Shown: in pieces, positions 40,676-49,025 of the stretch
Position numbering within the stretch: position 1 is the first letter of the stretch
How the letters are laid out: each line of letters opens with the position of its first letter
NCBI GenBank assembly: GCA_003258405.1
Contig: QKPN01000003.1
Location: forward strand, 434,001-498,000
Direction: 5' to 3'
Length of the DNA stretch: 64,000 nt
From: Rhodobacteraceae bacterium DSL-40
GTDB lineage: Bacteria; Pseudomonadota; Alphaproteobacteria; Rhodobacterales; Rhodobacteraceae
Made by a program: the position numbers and the translations under genes
Notes under the pieces: generated by a model
Told to the model about the DNA's origin: nothing
Databases searched by the model: none
What the model saw: only the letters and a program-made list of their open reading frames with translations

Positions 40676-41637
40676 AACTCACCGCCGCCACCGAGAGCTT
40701 TCCCTTCGCGGAGGTCTTCACCATCAGCCGCGGCTCGCGCACTGAGGCGCATGTCGTCACCGTGACGATCGAGGCCGACGGTGCCGCAGGCCGGGGCGAA
40801 TGCGTGCCCTATGCCCGCTATGGCGAAACCCTCGAGAGCGTTGTCGCCGAGATCGGGAGCCTGCCGCCGCAGTTCGACCGCGCGGAGCTTCAGCGCCTGC
40901 TCCCGCCAGGTGCTGCCCGCAACGCCGTCGATTGCGCGCTCTGGGATCTCGAGGCGAAACGTTCCGGCGAGCCGGTCTGGCAACTCGCGGGCCTGCCCAC
41001 GCCCGGCCCCGAGATCACCGCCTTCACCCTCTCGCTCGATGCGCCCGCGGCGATGGAGGCGCGCGCGCGGAAGAACGCCGGCCGGCCGCTCCTCAAGATC
41101 AAGCTCGGCGGCGAGGGCGACATGGCCCGGCTCGAGGCCGTGCGGCGCGGCGCGCCCGCGGCGCGGATCATCGTCGATGCCAATGAGGGCTGGTCGCCGG
41201 AGGCCTATGCCGAGCTCGCCCCCGCGCTGGTCCGGCTCGGGGTCGAGATGGTCGAGCAGCCCTTCCCCGCCGGCAACGACGGGGCGCTGGCGGAGCTCGA
41301 GCGGGTGCTGCCGGTCTGCGCCGACGAGAGCTGCCACGATCGCGCGAGCCTCGCGGGGCTCGCCGGCAAATACGACATGGTCAACATCAAGCTCGACAAG
41401 ACCGGCGGCCTCACCGAGGCGCTGGAGCTTCGCACGGCGGCCCGTGCGGCGGGCTACCGCATCATGGTCGGCTGCATGGTCGGCTCGAGCCTTGCCATGG
41501 CCCCGGCACTTCTCGTCGCACAGGGCGCGGCCGTCACCGATCTCGACGGGCCGCTGCTGCTGGCCCGCGACCGCGACCCCGCGCTCAGCTACGACGCCGC
41601 CGGGGTCCATCCCGCCCCCCGCGCGCTCTGGGGCTGA
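40672..41637 (+). CDS. dgcA: enolase-superfamily epimerase, DgcA / dipeptide epimerase type
   Basis: A 321-residue enolase-superfamily enzyme of the dipeptide epimerase group. Catalytic and metal residues are visible: K-x-K in LLKIKLGG (Lys142, Lys144), metal ligands in IIVDANEGW (Asp169), EQPFPAG (Glu195) and CADESCHD (Asp218), and the second base in NIKLDKTGG (Lys240). Coupled by ATGA overlap to the DUF1611 gene, it is most likely the N-acetyl-D-glutamate epimerase of that pathway rather than an Ala-Glu epimerase of murein recycling. Confidence 0.85.
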   Translation: MKLTAATESFPFAEVFTISRGSRTEAHVVTVTIEADGAAGRGECVPYARYGETLESVVAEIGSLPPQFDRAELQRLLPPGAARNAVDCALWDLEAKRSGEPVWQLAGLPTPGPEITAFTLSLDAPAAMEARARKNAGRPLLKIKLGGEGDMARLEAVRRGAPAARIIVDANEGWSPEAYAELAPALVRLGVEMVEQPFPAGNDGALAELERVLPVCADESCHDRASLAGLAGKYDMVNIKLDKTGGLTEALELRTAARAAGYRIMVGCMVGSSLAMAPALLVAQGAAVTDLDGPLLLARDRDPALSYDAAGVHPAPRALWG

Positions 41638-41757
41638 CCCGGCCGCCGCGCCCCCGGGCAAAAGGCCCGTTGCACCGGCCGCGCCCGCCGCGATACGGTG
41701 CCGCCGCGCTCCGGGCCGCACTCGGGGCCGCGCCGCCTGAAAGCTGAAGGATCCGCC

Positions 41758-42612
41758 ATGTCCCGCATAGTCTATGTGAACGGGGAATACGTTCCGGAGG
41801 AGGCCGCGAAGATCTCCGTCTTCGATCGCGGCTTCCTGTTCGCCGATGCCATCTACGAGGTGACGAGCGTGCTCGACGGCAAGCTGCTCGATTTCGAGGG
41901 GCACATGCGCCGGCTGCACCGCTCACTCGGCGAGCTGGAGATGGCCGAGCCCTGCGACGACGCGACGCTCGAGGCGATCCACCGCGAGCTCATGACCCGC
42001 AACGCGCTGCGCGAGGGACTGATCTATCTCCAGGTCACCCGCGGCGCCGCCGACCGCGATTTCCTCTATCCCGCCGAGGCGGTGCCGAGCCTCGTGCTCT
42101 TCACCCAGGCGAAGTCCCTGCGCACCTCTCCTGCGGCGCAGGCGGGCGTGCGCATCATCTCGGCCCCCGACATCCGCTGGGGCCGGCGCGACATCAAGAC
42201 CGTGCAGCTTCTGGCCTCGGCCATGGCCAAGATGGAAGCAAAGAAGGCGGGCAAGGACGATGTCTGGATGACCGAGGACGGCTTCGTGACCGAAGGCTCC
42301 TCGAACAACGCCTATATCGTGACGCAGGACGGCACCATCGTCACCCGCGACCTCTCCAATGCGATCCTCCACGGCATCACCCGCGCCGCGGTGCTACGCT
42401 GCGCGCGCGAGGCGCAGATGAAGGTCGAGGAACGGCCCTTCACCATCGAGGAAGCCAGGGGCGCGGCGGAGGCGTTCTTCACCTCGGCCTCCTCCTTCGT
42501 CATGCCGGTGATCGAGATCGACGGAACGCCCGTGGGCAGCGGTGCGCCCGGGCCGGTCGCCCGCCGCCTGCGCGAGATCTACATCAACACGGCCCTCGAG
42601 AGCGGAAGCTGA
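41758..42612 (+). CDS. D-amino acid aminotransferase
   Basis: A 284-residue fold-type IV PLP enzyme. The PLP lysine is in WGRRDIKTVQLLASAMAK (Lys147), with the start VYVNGEYVPEEAAKISVFDRGFLFADAIYEVTSV typical of D-alanine transaminases and EGSSNNAYIV at the PLP phosphate-binding site. It reversibly makes D-glutamate and other D-amino acids from 2-oxo acids, so next to dgcNA it closes a D-glutamate cycle. GAAGG precedes ATG 41758. Distinction from branched-chain aminotransferase rests on the short length and sequence. Confidence 0.88.
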   Translation: MSRIVYVNGEYVPEEAAKISVFDRGFLFADAIYEVTSVLDGKLLDFEGHMRRLHRSLGELEMAEPCDDATLEAIHRELMTRNALREGLIYLQVTRGAADRDFLYPAEAVPSLVLFTQAKSLRTSPAAQAGVRIISAPDIRWGRRDIKTVQLLASAMAKMEAKKAGKDDVWMTEDGFVTEGSSNNAYIVTQDGTIVTRDLSNAILHGITRAAVLRCAREAQMKVEERPFTIEEARGAAEAFFTSASSFVMPVIEIDGTPVGSGAPGPVARRLREIYINTALESGS

Positions 42613-42620
42613 GCTTCCGC
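42602..42620. terminator. hairpin with the stop codon in its loop
   Basis: GCGGAAGC (42602-42609), loop TGA (42610-42612, the transaminase stop codon), GCTTCCGC (42613-42620). Lies between convergent genes and may stop transcription from both sides. No T-run. Confidence 0.55.
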
Positions 42621-42636
42621 GCCCGAGGCTCCGGGC

Positions 42637-43065
42637 TCACTCCGCCATGACCTCGCCCGAGCCGCCGAACTCCGCCGGAAAGTCGTGGAGCTTCGGCAGC
42701 CCGTCCTTCATCGGCAGCACCGTCTCGGCATAGTTCACATGCACGCCGGGCACGAAGGTCACCGTCGGGATCGTCGCAGCGTAGACATCCGTGAGGCCGA
42801 GCGGCGGGTGCTCGGTCAGGACATGCCCGCCACACTCGGTGCAGAACCGCCGGATGCTCATCTCGGTCTTGGCATAGCGGCCGAGCTTGTCCTCACCCTT
42901 GGTGATCTTCACGGCCTCCGGCTTCCAGAGCGTGAACGCATTGACCGGCCCCGCCGACCAGGACCGGCAGGAGGCGCAATGGCAATAGCCCATCGCCTCG
43001 GGCGCCCCTGTCACCTCGACCTCGACCGCGCCGCAAAAGCAGGCGCCCCTGTGCGTTTCAGCCAT
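42637..43065 (-). CDS. GFA (glutathione-dependent formaldehyde-activating) family protein
   Basis: A 142-residue GFA/CENP-V family zinc protein. Zinc cysteines are readable: RGACFCGAVEVEVTG (residues 7-9 area), YCHCASCRSWS and FCTECGGHVLTE. Family members bind zinc and often glutathione; formaldehyde activation has been shown only for a few, so the label is for the fold. GGGAGGGAGG precedes ATG 43065. Confidence 0.9.
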   Translation of the reverse strand: MAETHRGACFCGAVEVEVTGAPEAMGYCHCASCRSWSAGPVNAFTLWKPEAVKITKGEDKLGRYAKTEMSIRRFCTECGGHVLTEHPPLGLTDVYAATIPTVTFVPGVHVNYAETVLPMKDGLPKLHDFPAEFGGSGEVMAE

Positions 43066-43160
43066 TTCGGCCTCCCTCCCTTATTCGAGGCGCACTCTGC
43101 CCCCTGCCGCAGCGCCGGGCAACCACACCAAAGTCGCAGGGATGCGGCGGACGGGCGAGG

Positions 43161-43460
43161 TCAGTGGTTCTCGGAAAACGCCGCCTTGGCCTCCGGGCTC
43201 GCCTCGGTCTGGAAGCGCGCGCGCCATTCGTCATAAGGCATGCCGTAGACGATCTCGCGCGCCTCGTCCTTCTCCATCGCGAGGCCGCGCGCGTTCGCCG
43301 CCTCCTGATACCACCGGCTGAGGCAGTTGCGGCAGAACCCCGCGAGGTTCATGAGGTCGATGTTCTGGACATCGGTGCGCGCACGCAGATGATCGCGCAG
43401 CGCGCGGTAGGCGGCGGCCTCGAGTTCGATTTCGGTCGGTTCGCGCGTCGGTTCGGTCAT
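43161..43460 (-). CDS. DUF1244 family protein
   Basis: A 99-residue DUF1244 protein. The conserved block DLMNLAGFCRNCLSRWYQEAANARG (about 40-64), with the CRNCL motif, and IVYGMPYDEWRARFQTEAS are typical of the family. The domain is small and helical, found across proteobacteria, function unknown. Monocistronic by spacing. Confidence 0.9.
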   Translation of the reverse strand: MTEPTREPTEIELEAAAYRALRDHLRARTDVQNIDLMNLAGFCRNCLSRWYQEAANARGLAMEKDEAREIVYGMPYDEWRARFQTEASPEAKAAFSENH

Positions 43461-43663
43461 GGGCTCGCTTCCTCGGATCGGTATGCCGTCACGTTACCCA
43501 AGATGGGCGCGAACCGCGCCGCCCGCAACCGTCGGACATCGGTCGCGGGATCTGGTGATGCGGGGTCCGTGCGGCCGGAGCCTTGGGCGAGCCTTAAGAG
43601 ATCCACAACAAATTGGAGGTCAAGGTGGCGGACCTGAAATCTGCCGGCTGAAGACCCCCCGTG

Positions 43664-44179
43664 ATGATCCGAACCTTCTGCGTCTTTCTCGTTGCCCTGT
43701 CCCTCCTTCACGGATGTGGCGCGCCGACAACCACCTATGGCGCCTACACCGCGGGCCGACCGATGCCGATGTTCTACAAGGGCGGCGCAGCTTTCAGCGA
43801 GATCTCGGTGGACAATACCGAGTGTCAGGTGGAGGCGACGCAGAGAGTGCCGGCCCAGATCCAGTACAGTCAGACGCCCGCCTACACGACGCCGGCTTCC
43901 GTGACCTGCAACCAGTACGGAACGCAGACATTTTGCAACCAGACCGGCGGTCAGACCTATGGCGGCGAGATGCAGTCCTATGACGCCAACGCCGGCCTCC
44001 GTCAGCAGGTGCATCTGCAGTGCATGGCGAGGAAGGGATACCAGCTTGTCAATCTGCCGGCCTGTCCCGCCGGCGTGGATATCTCCGACCAGGACGACGA
44101 GCGCGTCCTTCGGCCGCTTTCCGCGACAAGCTGCTACCAGGCCGATCCCTCGAACAGGGTCCGTATCGGGAATTACTGA
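43664..44179 (+). CDS. hypothetical lipoprotein
   Basis: A 171-residue protein with a type II signal peptide, MIRTFCVFLVALSLLHGCGAP (lipobox LLHGC, Cys near residue 19). The mature part is rich in Gln, Tyr, Thr and Cys, including VTCNQYGTQTFCNQTGGQTYGG, with at least six further cysteines that could form disulfides in the periplasm. I do not recognise the family. GTG 43661 is one codon upstream of ATG 43664. No strong ribosome site is seen. Confidence 0.7.
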   Translation: MIRTFCVFLVALSLLHGCGAPTTTYGAYTAGRPMPMFYKGGAAFSEISVDNTECQVEATQRVPAQIQYSQTPAYTTPASVTCNQYGTQTFCNQTGGQTYGGEMQSYDANAGLRQQVHLQCMARKGYQLVNLPACPAGVDISDQDDERVLRPLSATSCYQADPSNRVRIGNY

Positions 44180-44234
44180 TCGGGAGCTTTGATCTGGCCG
44201 CTCCCAGCCAGCGGCCCGGATCCGGCCGGCGTGC

Positions 44235-45023
44235 TCACTGGGCGGGTTTGTCTTCCAGGGTGCCGACGACCTCACTCAGCATGGGGGCAAGCCGTGCGGC
44301 CCAAAGGCGCTGGTCGGCCTCGGTCTCGATGAGGTCGTGGCGCAGCTCGATCAGGACATGGGCCAGCCCCCGCCCGGTGCCGTGGCGGCTCATCGAGTCG
44401 CCCTCGAGCTGGCCGGTGTAGGGCTCGTTGTCGCCGATGCAGAGGTCGGGCTCCTGCCGGAGGCGCTCCATCAGCGGCAGCGCGATGCGGCCGTCGTGAT
44501 GCCAGAGGATGCCGACATGCCAGGGGCGCGGCACGCGGCCGACGAGCCGCGGGGTGAAGGAATGTATCGCGACGAGCGCGGGCGTGCGGCCTTCGGCGAG
44601 CATCCGGTCGATCTCGGCCGTGACCGCATGATGATAGGGCCGGTGATAGGCCGCGAGGCGCCGCGCCTTCTCGGCCTCGGTGATATGCCGGTTCGCCGGG
44701 ATGATGGTGCCGTCATAGAGCCGCATCACCAGCGTCGGGTCGTCCTCGCCGCGGTTGGGATCGATGACGAGCCGCGAGAAGCGGCTAAGCACGGCGGGTG
44801 CATCGAGCAGCCGGGCGAGCTCGAGCGTCACCCCGCGCGCGCCGAGATCATAGGCGATGTGCCGGCCCATGTCGGCGGGCGGCAGACCCAGATCGCCGCC
44901 GTTCACCGCCTCGGGCACGATGTTCGTCGCATGGTCGCAGAGCAGTAGAATCCCGGAGCTGCCGGCGGAATTCACAATCTCGAACGGGGAACTCTCGGTC
45001 ATCTGGCAATTATGTTTCGTCAT
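44235..45023 (-). CDS. N-formylglutamate amidohydrolase family protein
   Basis: A 262-residue protein of the N-formylglutamate amidohydrolase (HutG-like) family, metal-dependent hydrolases releasing formate and glutamate at the end of some histidine pathways. Family motifs seen are GILLLCDHATNIVPE, HIAYDLGARG, SRLVIDPNRGEDDPTLV, ALVAIHSFTPRLVGRVPRPWHVGIL and the final SRHGTGRGLAHVLIELRHDLI. No hut genes are nearby, so the substrate may differ. Start uncertain: ATG 45023, ATG 45002 and an earlier frame to 45095 are all open; none has a clear ribosome site. Divergent from pyk. Confidence 0.9.
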   Translation of the reverse strand: MTKHNCQMTESSPFEIVNSAGSSGILLLCDHATNIVPEAVNGGDLGLPPADMGRHIAYDLGARGVTLELARLLDAPAVLSRFSRLVIDPNRGEDDPTLVMRLYDGTIIPANRHITEAEKARRLAAYHRPYHHAVTAEIDRMLAEGRTPALVAIHSFTPRLVGRVPRPWHVGILWHHDGRIALPLMERLRQEPDLCIGDNEPYTGQLEGDSMSRHGTGRGLAHVLIELRHDLIETEADQRLWAARLAPMLSEVVGTLEDKPAQ

Positions 45024-45173
45024 GTCGCGCGCACCATATGGGTCTGTTGCGGCAAGCGCCAGAACCCCCGCAAAATTTCCGGTGCAAGCGCCCATCCTTT
45101 GGGCATTTGTTGTTTCAAGGCGTTTTCTTTCGCCTATAACGAGGCGGGAACGTCAACTGGAGAGAGGGCCAGG

Positions 45174-46634
45174 ATGGATCACCTTCGCCGTCAGCGAAAC
45201 GTCAAGATCGTGGCCACGCTGGGGCCAGCGTCCAATAGCCGCGACATGATCCGGAAACTCTACCTCGCGGGTGCGGATGTCTTCCGCCTCAACATGAGTC
45301 ACGGCACCCAGGAAGAGATCGCCTGGCGGCATGCCCAGATCCGGGCCGTTGAGGCCGAACTCAACCGGCCGATCGGCATCCTGGCCGATCTGCAGGGCCC
45401 GAAGCTCCGCTGCGGCGTCTTCGCGAACGGCCCCGAGACCCTCGTGGAAGGCGCGAAGTTCCGCTTCGATCTCGACAAGGCCGAGGGGGATTCGAACCGG
45501 GTCTGCCTCCCGCATCCCGAGATCTTTGCCGCGCTTGAGGTCGGTTCGACCCTGCTGGTGAACGACGGCAAGATCAAGCTGCGGGTCACCGACCGCTCCG
45601 ACAGCCATGCCAATACCGAAGTGATCGTCGGCGGCGAGATCTCGAACCGCAAGGGCGTCAACGTGCCCGATGTGGTGCTGCCGCTCGCCGCGCTGTCCGA
45701 GAAGGACCGCTCGGATCTGGAGTTCGTCTGCGAGCTCGGGGTCGACTGGCTGGCGCTGAGCTTCGTGCAGCGGGCGCAGGACGTGGCCGAGGCGCGGACA
45801 CTCGCCAAGGGCCGCGCGGCGCTGCTCGCGAAGATCGAGAAGCCCGCGGCGGTCAAGGCCTTCGACGAGATCCTCGCCGCCGCCGACGGCATCATGGTCG
45901 CCCGTGGCGATCTGGGCGTCGAGCTGCCGGTTCAGGAGCTGCCGCCGATCCAGAAGCGGCTGGTCCGTCAGGCGCGCGCGACCGGCAAGCCGGTCATCGT
46001 CGCAACCCAGATGCTCGAGAGCATGATCACCGCCCCGGTGCCGACGCGCGCCGAGGTCTCGGACGTCGCGACCGCGATCTACGAGGGCACGGATGCGGTG
46101 ATGCTGTCGGCAGAATCGGCCGCGGGCGAGTATCCGATCCAGGCCGTGAAGACGATGGACAACGTCGCCCGCGCGGTCGAGAGCGATGCGATCTACCGCC
46201 AGATCATCGAGGCGTCGCGCGCCCCGCATCGCGAAAGCGTGGCCGATGCGATCAGCTCGGCGGCCCGCTCGATCGCCGAGACCGCGAATGTGAAGGCGAT
46301 CTGCTGCTTCAGCCATACCGGCACCACGGCGCTGCTGGCCTCGCGGGAACGGCCGCGGGTGCCGATCATCGCGCTCACGCCGTTCGACAAGACGGCGCGG
46401 CGGCTTGCGCTGTCCTGGGGGCTGCACTGCGCCGTGGTCAGCCAGCCGGTCGGGCGATTCAAGGAAGCGGTGGTGAGCGCGGCGAAGGTTGCGCGGGATC
46501 ATTCCTTCGCGCTCGAGAACGAGCAGATCGTCGTGATGGCGGGCGTGCCCTTCAACACGCCGGGCTCGACCAACATCCTGCGTGTCGCCGTCTGCAACGA
46601 GAAGGCCATCTACGAGGGCTGGGGCGAAGACTGA
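45174..46634 (+). CDS. pyk: pyruvate kinase
   Basis: Pyruvate kinase, 486 residues, last step of glycolysis. Seen are VKIVATLGPASNSRDMIRKLYLAGADVFRLNMSHG, ILADLQGPKLRCG, the substrate-lysine region LLAKIEKPAAVKAFDEIL, GIMVARGDLGVELP and ATQMLESMITAPVPTRAEVSDVATAIYEGTDAVMLSAESAAG. The C domain ends GSTNILRVAVC. The open frame continues to 45012, but MDHLRRQRNVKIVATLGP at 45174 is the normal start with GAGAGAGGG upstream. Confidence 0.98.
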   Translation: MDHLRRQRNVKIVATLGPASNSRDMIRKLYLAGADVFRLNMSHGTQEEIAWRHAQIRAVEAELNRPIGILADLQGPKLRCGVFANGPETLVEGAKFRFDLDKAEGDSNRVCLPHPEIFAALEVGSTLLVNDGKIKLRVTDRSDSHANTEVIVGGEISNRKGVNVPDVVLPLAALSEKDRSDLEFVCELGVDWLALSFVQRAQDVAEARTLAKGRAALLAKIEKPAAVKAFDEILAAADGIMVARGDLGVELPVQELPPIQKRLVRQARATGKPVIVATQMLESMITAPVPTRAEVSDVATAIYEGTDAVMLSAESAAGEYPIQAVKTMDNVARAVESDAIYRQIIEASRAPHRESVADAISSAARSIAETANVKAICCFSHTGTTALLASRERPRVPIIALTPFDKTARRLALSWGLHCAVVSQPVGRFKEAVVSAAKVARDHSFALENEQIVVMAGVPFNTPGSTNILRVAVCNEKAIYEGWGED

Positions 46635-46652
46635 GCCGCCCGGACGACAAGG

Positions 46653-46738
46653 TTTTCACCGTGAAAACAGGGCTTTTCACGGTGAAAACGAAATTAAATT
46701 ATTGATTTCATTTAAAAAAGTTACTAACATATCATGAA
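46653..46738 (+). promoter_or_regulatory. repeated promoter element, copy 2 (two palindromes)
   Basis: The fullest of the three copies. Palindrome TTTTCAC-c-GTGAAAA (46653-46667, centre 46660), second palindrome TTTTCAC-g-GTGAAAA (46674-46688, centre 46681), then GAAATTAA-ATTA-TTGATTTC, TTGATT (46702-46707), 17-bp spacer, TAACAT (46725-46730), ATGAATTTC at 46734. The two palindrome centres are 21 bp apart and the second is 21 bp before TTGATT, placing both on one face of the helix. Confidence 0.7.
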
Positions 46739-47133
46739 TTTCACCGGAAGGCGGCTGCGGGGCTGCCCTTGCGGGCAGCATGAGACCGGTGCGGGTCGGG
46801 CCACTTGGCCTGCCCTGCCCCCGAACTTCCCCACCCTTTTGACGGGCGCCCGGTTTCCGGGGGGCAGCGCGGCGATGATGGCCAGATCGCTCGCCACGAG
46901 CGCCATTGCCGCGCGCGGCTTCGCCCGTGCGGCCAGAGGGGCCGCCAGCAGGTGGGGAAATGCAATCCTCGCGGAACCCGCCCGCGTTTCGAACCGACCC
47001 CCGGGCTCAGGCATGGAGGCTTGGGGCGTTTCCCGAGCATGTGCCTGTGGCTAGGGACGAGATCCTCGTGGATGGCGGCTGTCGGCGGCGTTGGCTTGCT
47101 GCAAGAAAGAGGCGCGCGGTGGGTATCAGAATA

Positions 47134-47158
47134 GTGGATTAGATAAAAACTAATCCAC
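47134..47158. promoter_or_regulatory. candidate operator upstream of the catabolic operon
   Basis: A perfect 9-bp dyad, GTGGATTAG (47134-47142), 7-nt A-rich spacer, CTAATCCAC (47150-47158), 110 bp before the monooxygenase start. AT-rich and isolated. Fits a dimeric regulator such as the LysR protein encoded in the operon, or a small hairpin; which is not decidable here. Confidence 0.45.
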
Positions 47159-47267
47159 GCTATTGAAAATCGTTGTTTTTGTTAAGTCATGCCGATTGTA
47201 AGGGAGGAGGGAGAGCGCCTCCGGCCCACCCGCGGGCATCGGCGCCAAACCGTTGGGGACTGCATTG

Positions 47268-48563
47268 ATGACGCTTGAAACCACCGACACGCTGGTCATT
47301 GGGGCTGGACAGGCCGGGATCGCCATGAGCGAGCACCTGACGCGCCGGGGGATTGCGCATATCGTCGTCGAGCGCGGGCGCATCGCCGAATCCTGGCGCA
47401 CGCGCCGCTGGGACTCGCTCGTCGCAAACGGACCGGCTTGGCATGACCGCTTCCCGAACATGGAATTCGAGGGCCACTCGCCCGACGAATTCGTCGGGAA
47501 GGAGGATATCGCCGCCTATTTCGAAACCTATGCGGAGCGCTTCGCGGGACAGGTGCGGAGCGGCGTCGAGGTGACCGCGCTCGCGCCGCTCGAGGGGCGC
47601 CCGGGCTACAGGGCGGACACCTCGGAGGGCGTGGTCGAGGCGCAGAACGTCGTCGTCGCGACCGGGGCCTTCCAGACGCCGGTGATGCCCCGGATCGTGC
47701 CCGAGACCGCGGGGCTCACCCAGATCCATTCCTGCGATTACCGCAATCCCGGCGCGCTGCCCGAGGGCGCGGTGCTCGTCGTCGGCGCCGGCTCCTCCGG
47801 CGCGCAGATCGCGGAGGAGCTGATGCAGGCCGGGCGACGCGTCTATCTTTCGGTCGGGCCGCACGACCGGCCGCCGCGCAGCTATCGCGGCCGCGATTTC
47901 GTCTGGTGGCTGGGCGTGCTCGGGAAGTGGGACAAGCAGGCGAGCGCCCCCGGCACCGAGCATGTCACCATCGCCGTCAGCGGGGCGCATGGGGGACGGA
48001 CGGTCGATTTCCGGCGGCTTGCCCAGGACGGCATCACCCTGGTCGGGCGCACCGAACGCTGTGCGGATGGCGTGCTGTCCTTCAGCCCGGACCTGGAACG
48101 CAACATCCGCCGCGGCGACGAGAACTACCTGTCGATCCTCGACGAGGCCGACGCCTATGTGACGCGCAACGGCCTCGACCTGCCCCCCGAACCCTCGGCC
48201 CGCGCGCTCGCAGCGATGCCCGCCTGCGTGACCGATCCCCTGACGGAGCTCGACATGGAGGCGGCGGGCCTCTCGACCATCATCTGGGCGACCGGCTTTG
48301 CCAACGATTACGGCTGGATGGCGGTCGATGCCTTCGACGATGCGGGCCGGCCCGACCACCAGCGCGGCGTTTCGCGCGCGCCGGGGATCTATTTCCTCGG
48401 CCTGCCCTGGCTCTCGGGGCGCGGCTCCAGCTTCATCTGGGGCGTCTGGCACGATGCGAAATACCTCGCCGATCACATGCAGATCCAGGCCGGCTACCGC
48501 GCCTATCGCCCCGATCCCGACGCGGCCCGCTCAGATGCGCGCGCCGCCCCCCGCACCGCCTGA
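47268..48563 (+). CDS. flavin-dependent monooxygenase (FMO-like)
   Basis: A 431-residue FAD/NAD(P)H-binding protein. Two Rossmann loops are visible: FAD in LVIGAGQAGIAMSEHL (GxGxxG at 12-17) and NADPH in VLVVGAGSSGAQIAEEL (about 169-176). It also has IVVERGRIAESWRTRRWDSL and GIYFLGLPWLSGRGSSFIWG at the C-terminal end. Such enzymes oxygenate amines, sulfides or ketones. The substrate is unknown. First gene of the FMO-ridA-DUF1028-lysR-argE group; 18 bp to ridA. GGGGA is 9 nt before ATG 47268. Confidence 0.9.
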   Translation: MTLETTDTLVIGAGQAGIAMSEHLTRRGIAHIVVERGRIAESWRTRRWDSLVANGPAWHDRFPNMEFEGHSPDEFVGKEDIAAYFETYAERFAGQVRSGVEVTALAPLEGRPGYRADTSEGVVEAQNVVVATGAFQTPVMPRIVPETAGLTQIHSCDYRNPGALPEGAVLVVGAGSSGAQIAEELMQAGRRVYLSVGPHDRPPRSYRGRDFVWWLGVLGKWDKQASAPGTEHVTIAVSGAHGGRTVDFRRLAQDGITLVGRTERCADGVLSFSPDLERNIRRGDENYLSILDEADAYVTRNGLDLPPEPSARALAAMPACVTDPLTELDMEAAGLSTIIWATGFANDYGWMAVDAFDDAGRPDHQRGVSRAPGIYFLGLPWLSGRGSSFIWGVWHDAKYLADHMQIQAGYRAYRPDPDAARSDARAAPRTA

Positions 48564-48581
48564 TCCGAACTGGAACCCGAC

Positions 48582-48995
48582 ATGGCCCATACCCGCATCC
48601 GCGCCTTCAACACGAAGGACACCTACCCCGAACAGAACCTCGACAACGACCTTGCCCAGGCCGTCGTGGCGCGGGGACAGGTGATCTTCCTGCGCGGCCA
48701 GTGCCCGCAGGACCTCGACACCGCCAAGAACATCGACAGCCACGATCCGGTGGAGCAGACCCACAAGGTGATGCAGAACATTCGCCAGCTGGTCGAGGAG
48801 GCGGGCGGCGAGATGGCGCATGTGACAAAGCTCGTCGTCTACCTGACCGACGTGCGCCACCGCGAGGCGGTCTACCGCACGATGGGCGAGTATATCCGCG
48901 GCGTGCATCCGGTCTGCACCGGCCTTGTCGTCGTCGCCCTTGCGCGGCCCGAATGGCTGGTGGAGATTGACGCAACCGCCGTGATCCCCGACTGA
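48582..48995 (+). CDS. RidA family protein
   Basis: A 137-residue RidA/YjgF family protein (reactive enamine/imine deaminase fold). Recognisable parts are ARGQVIFLRGQCPQDLDTAKN, DPVEQTHKVMQNIRQLVEEAGGEMAHVTKLVVYLTD and the C-terminal arginine region VVVALARPEWLVEIDATAV (Arg105-like). It hydrolyses enamine intermediates, fitting a step after amine oxidation in this cluster (inference). A variant, since the N-terminal half differs from housekeeping RidA. Confidence 0.9.
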   Translation: MAHTRIRAFNTKDTYPEQNLDNDLAQAVVARGQVIFLRGQCPQDLDTAKNIDSHDPVEQTHKVMQNIRQLVEEAGGEMAHVTKLVVYLTDVRHREAVYRTMGEYIRGVHPVCTGLVVVALARPEWLVEIDATAVIPD

Positions 48996-49025
48996 TCCGA
49001 GATCCGCACCGAAACGGAACGCCCC

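Larger units (their letters stand above)
46635..47267. other. 633-bp intergenic region with repeated element copy 2
   Basis: Begins with copy 2 of the repeated promoter-like element (46653-46738). Downstream (46740-47060) GC-rich DNA contains a small hairpin GCTGCCC-ttgc-GGGCAGC (46762-46779) and a 106-codon frame from 46734 (MNFTGRRLRGCPCG...) with low-complexity composition, no ribosome site and start overlapping the predicted transcription start; I do not accept it as a gene. The final 130 bp are AT-rich and hold the 9-bp dyad at 47134-47158 before the monooxygenase. An sRNA or decayed gene is possible. Confidence 0.5.

Noticed and set aside
46653-46688. TTTTCACnGTGAAAA sites as chromosomal parS (TGTTTCACGTGAAACA)
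   Set aside because: Half-sites resemble parS, but the palindrome has a central extra base and outer bases differ, and the sites are tied at fixed spacing to a promoter-like sequence.
46702-46716. FNR-type box in TTGATTTCATTTAA or TTGATTTCATTGAA of the repeated elements
   Set aside because: The right arm does not match the ATCAA half of TTGATNNNNATCAA in any copy; reading as a -35 hexamer explains all three copies better.
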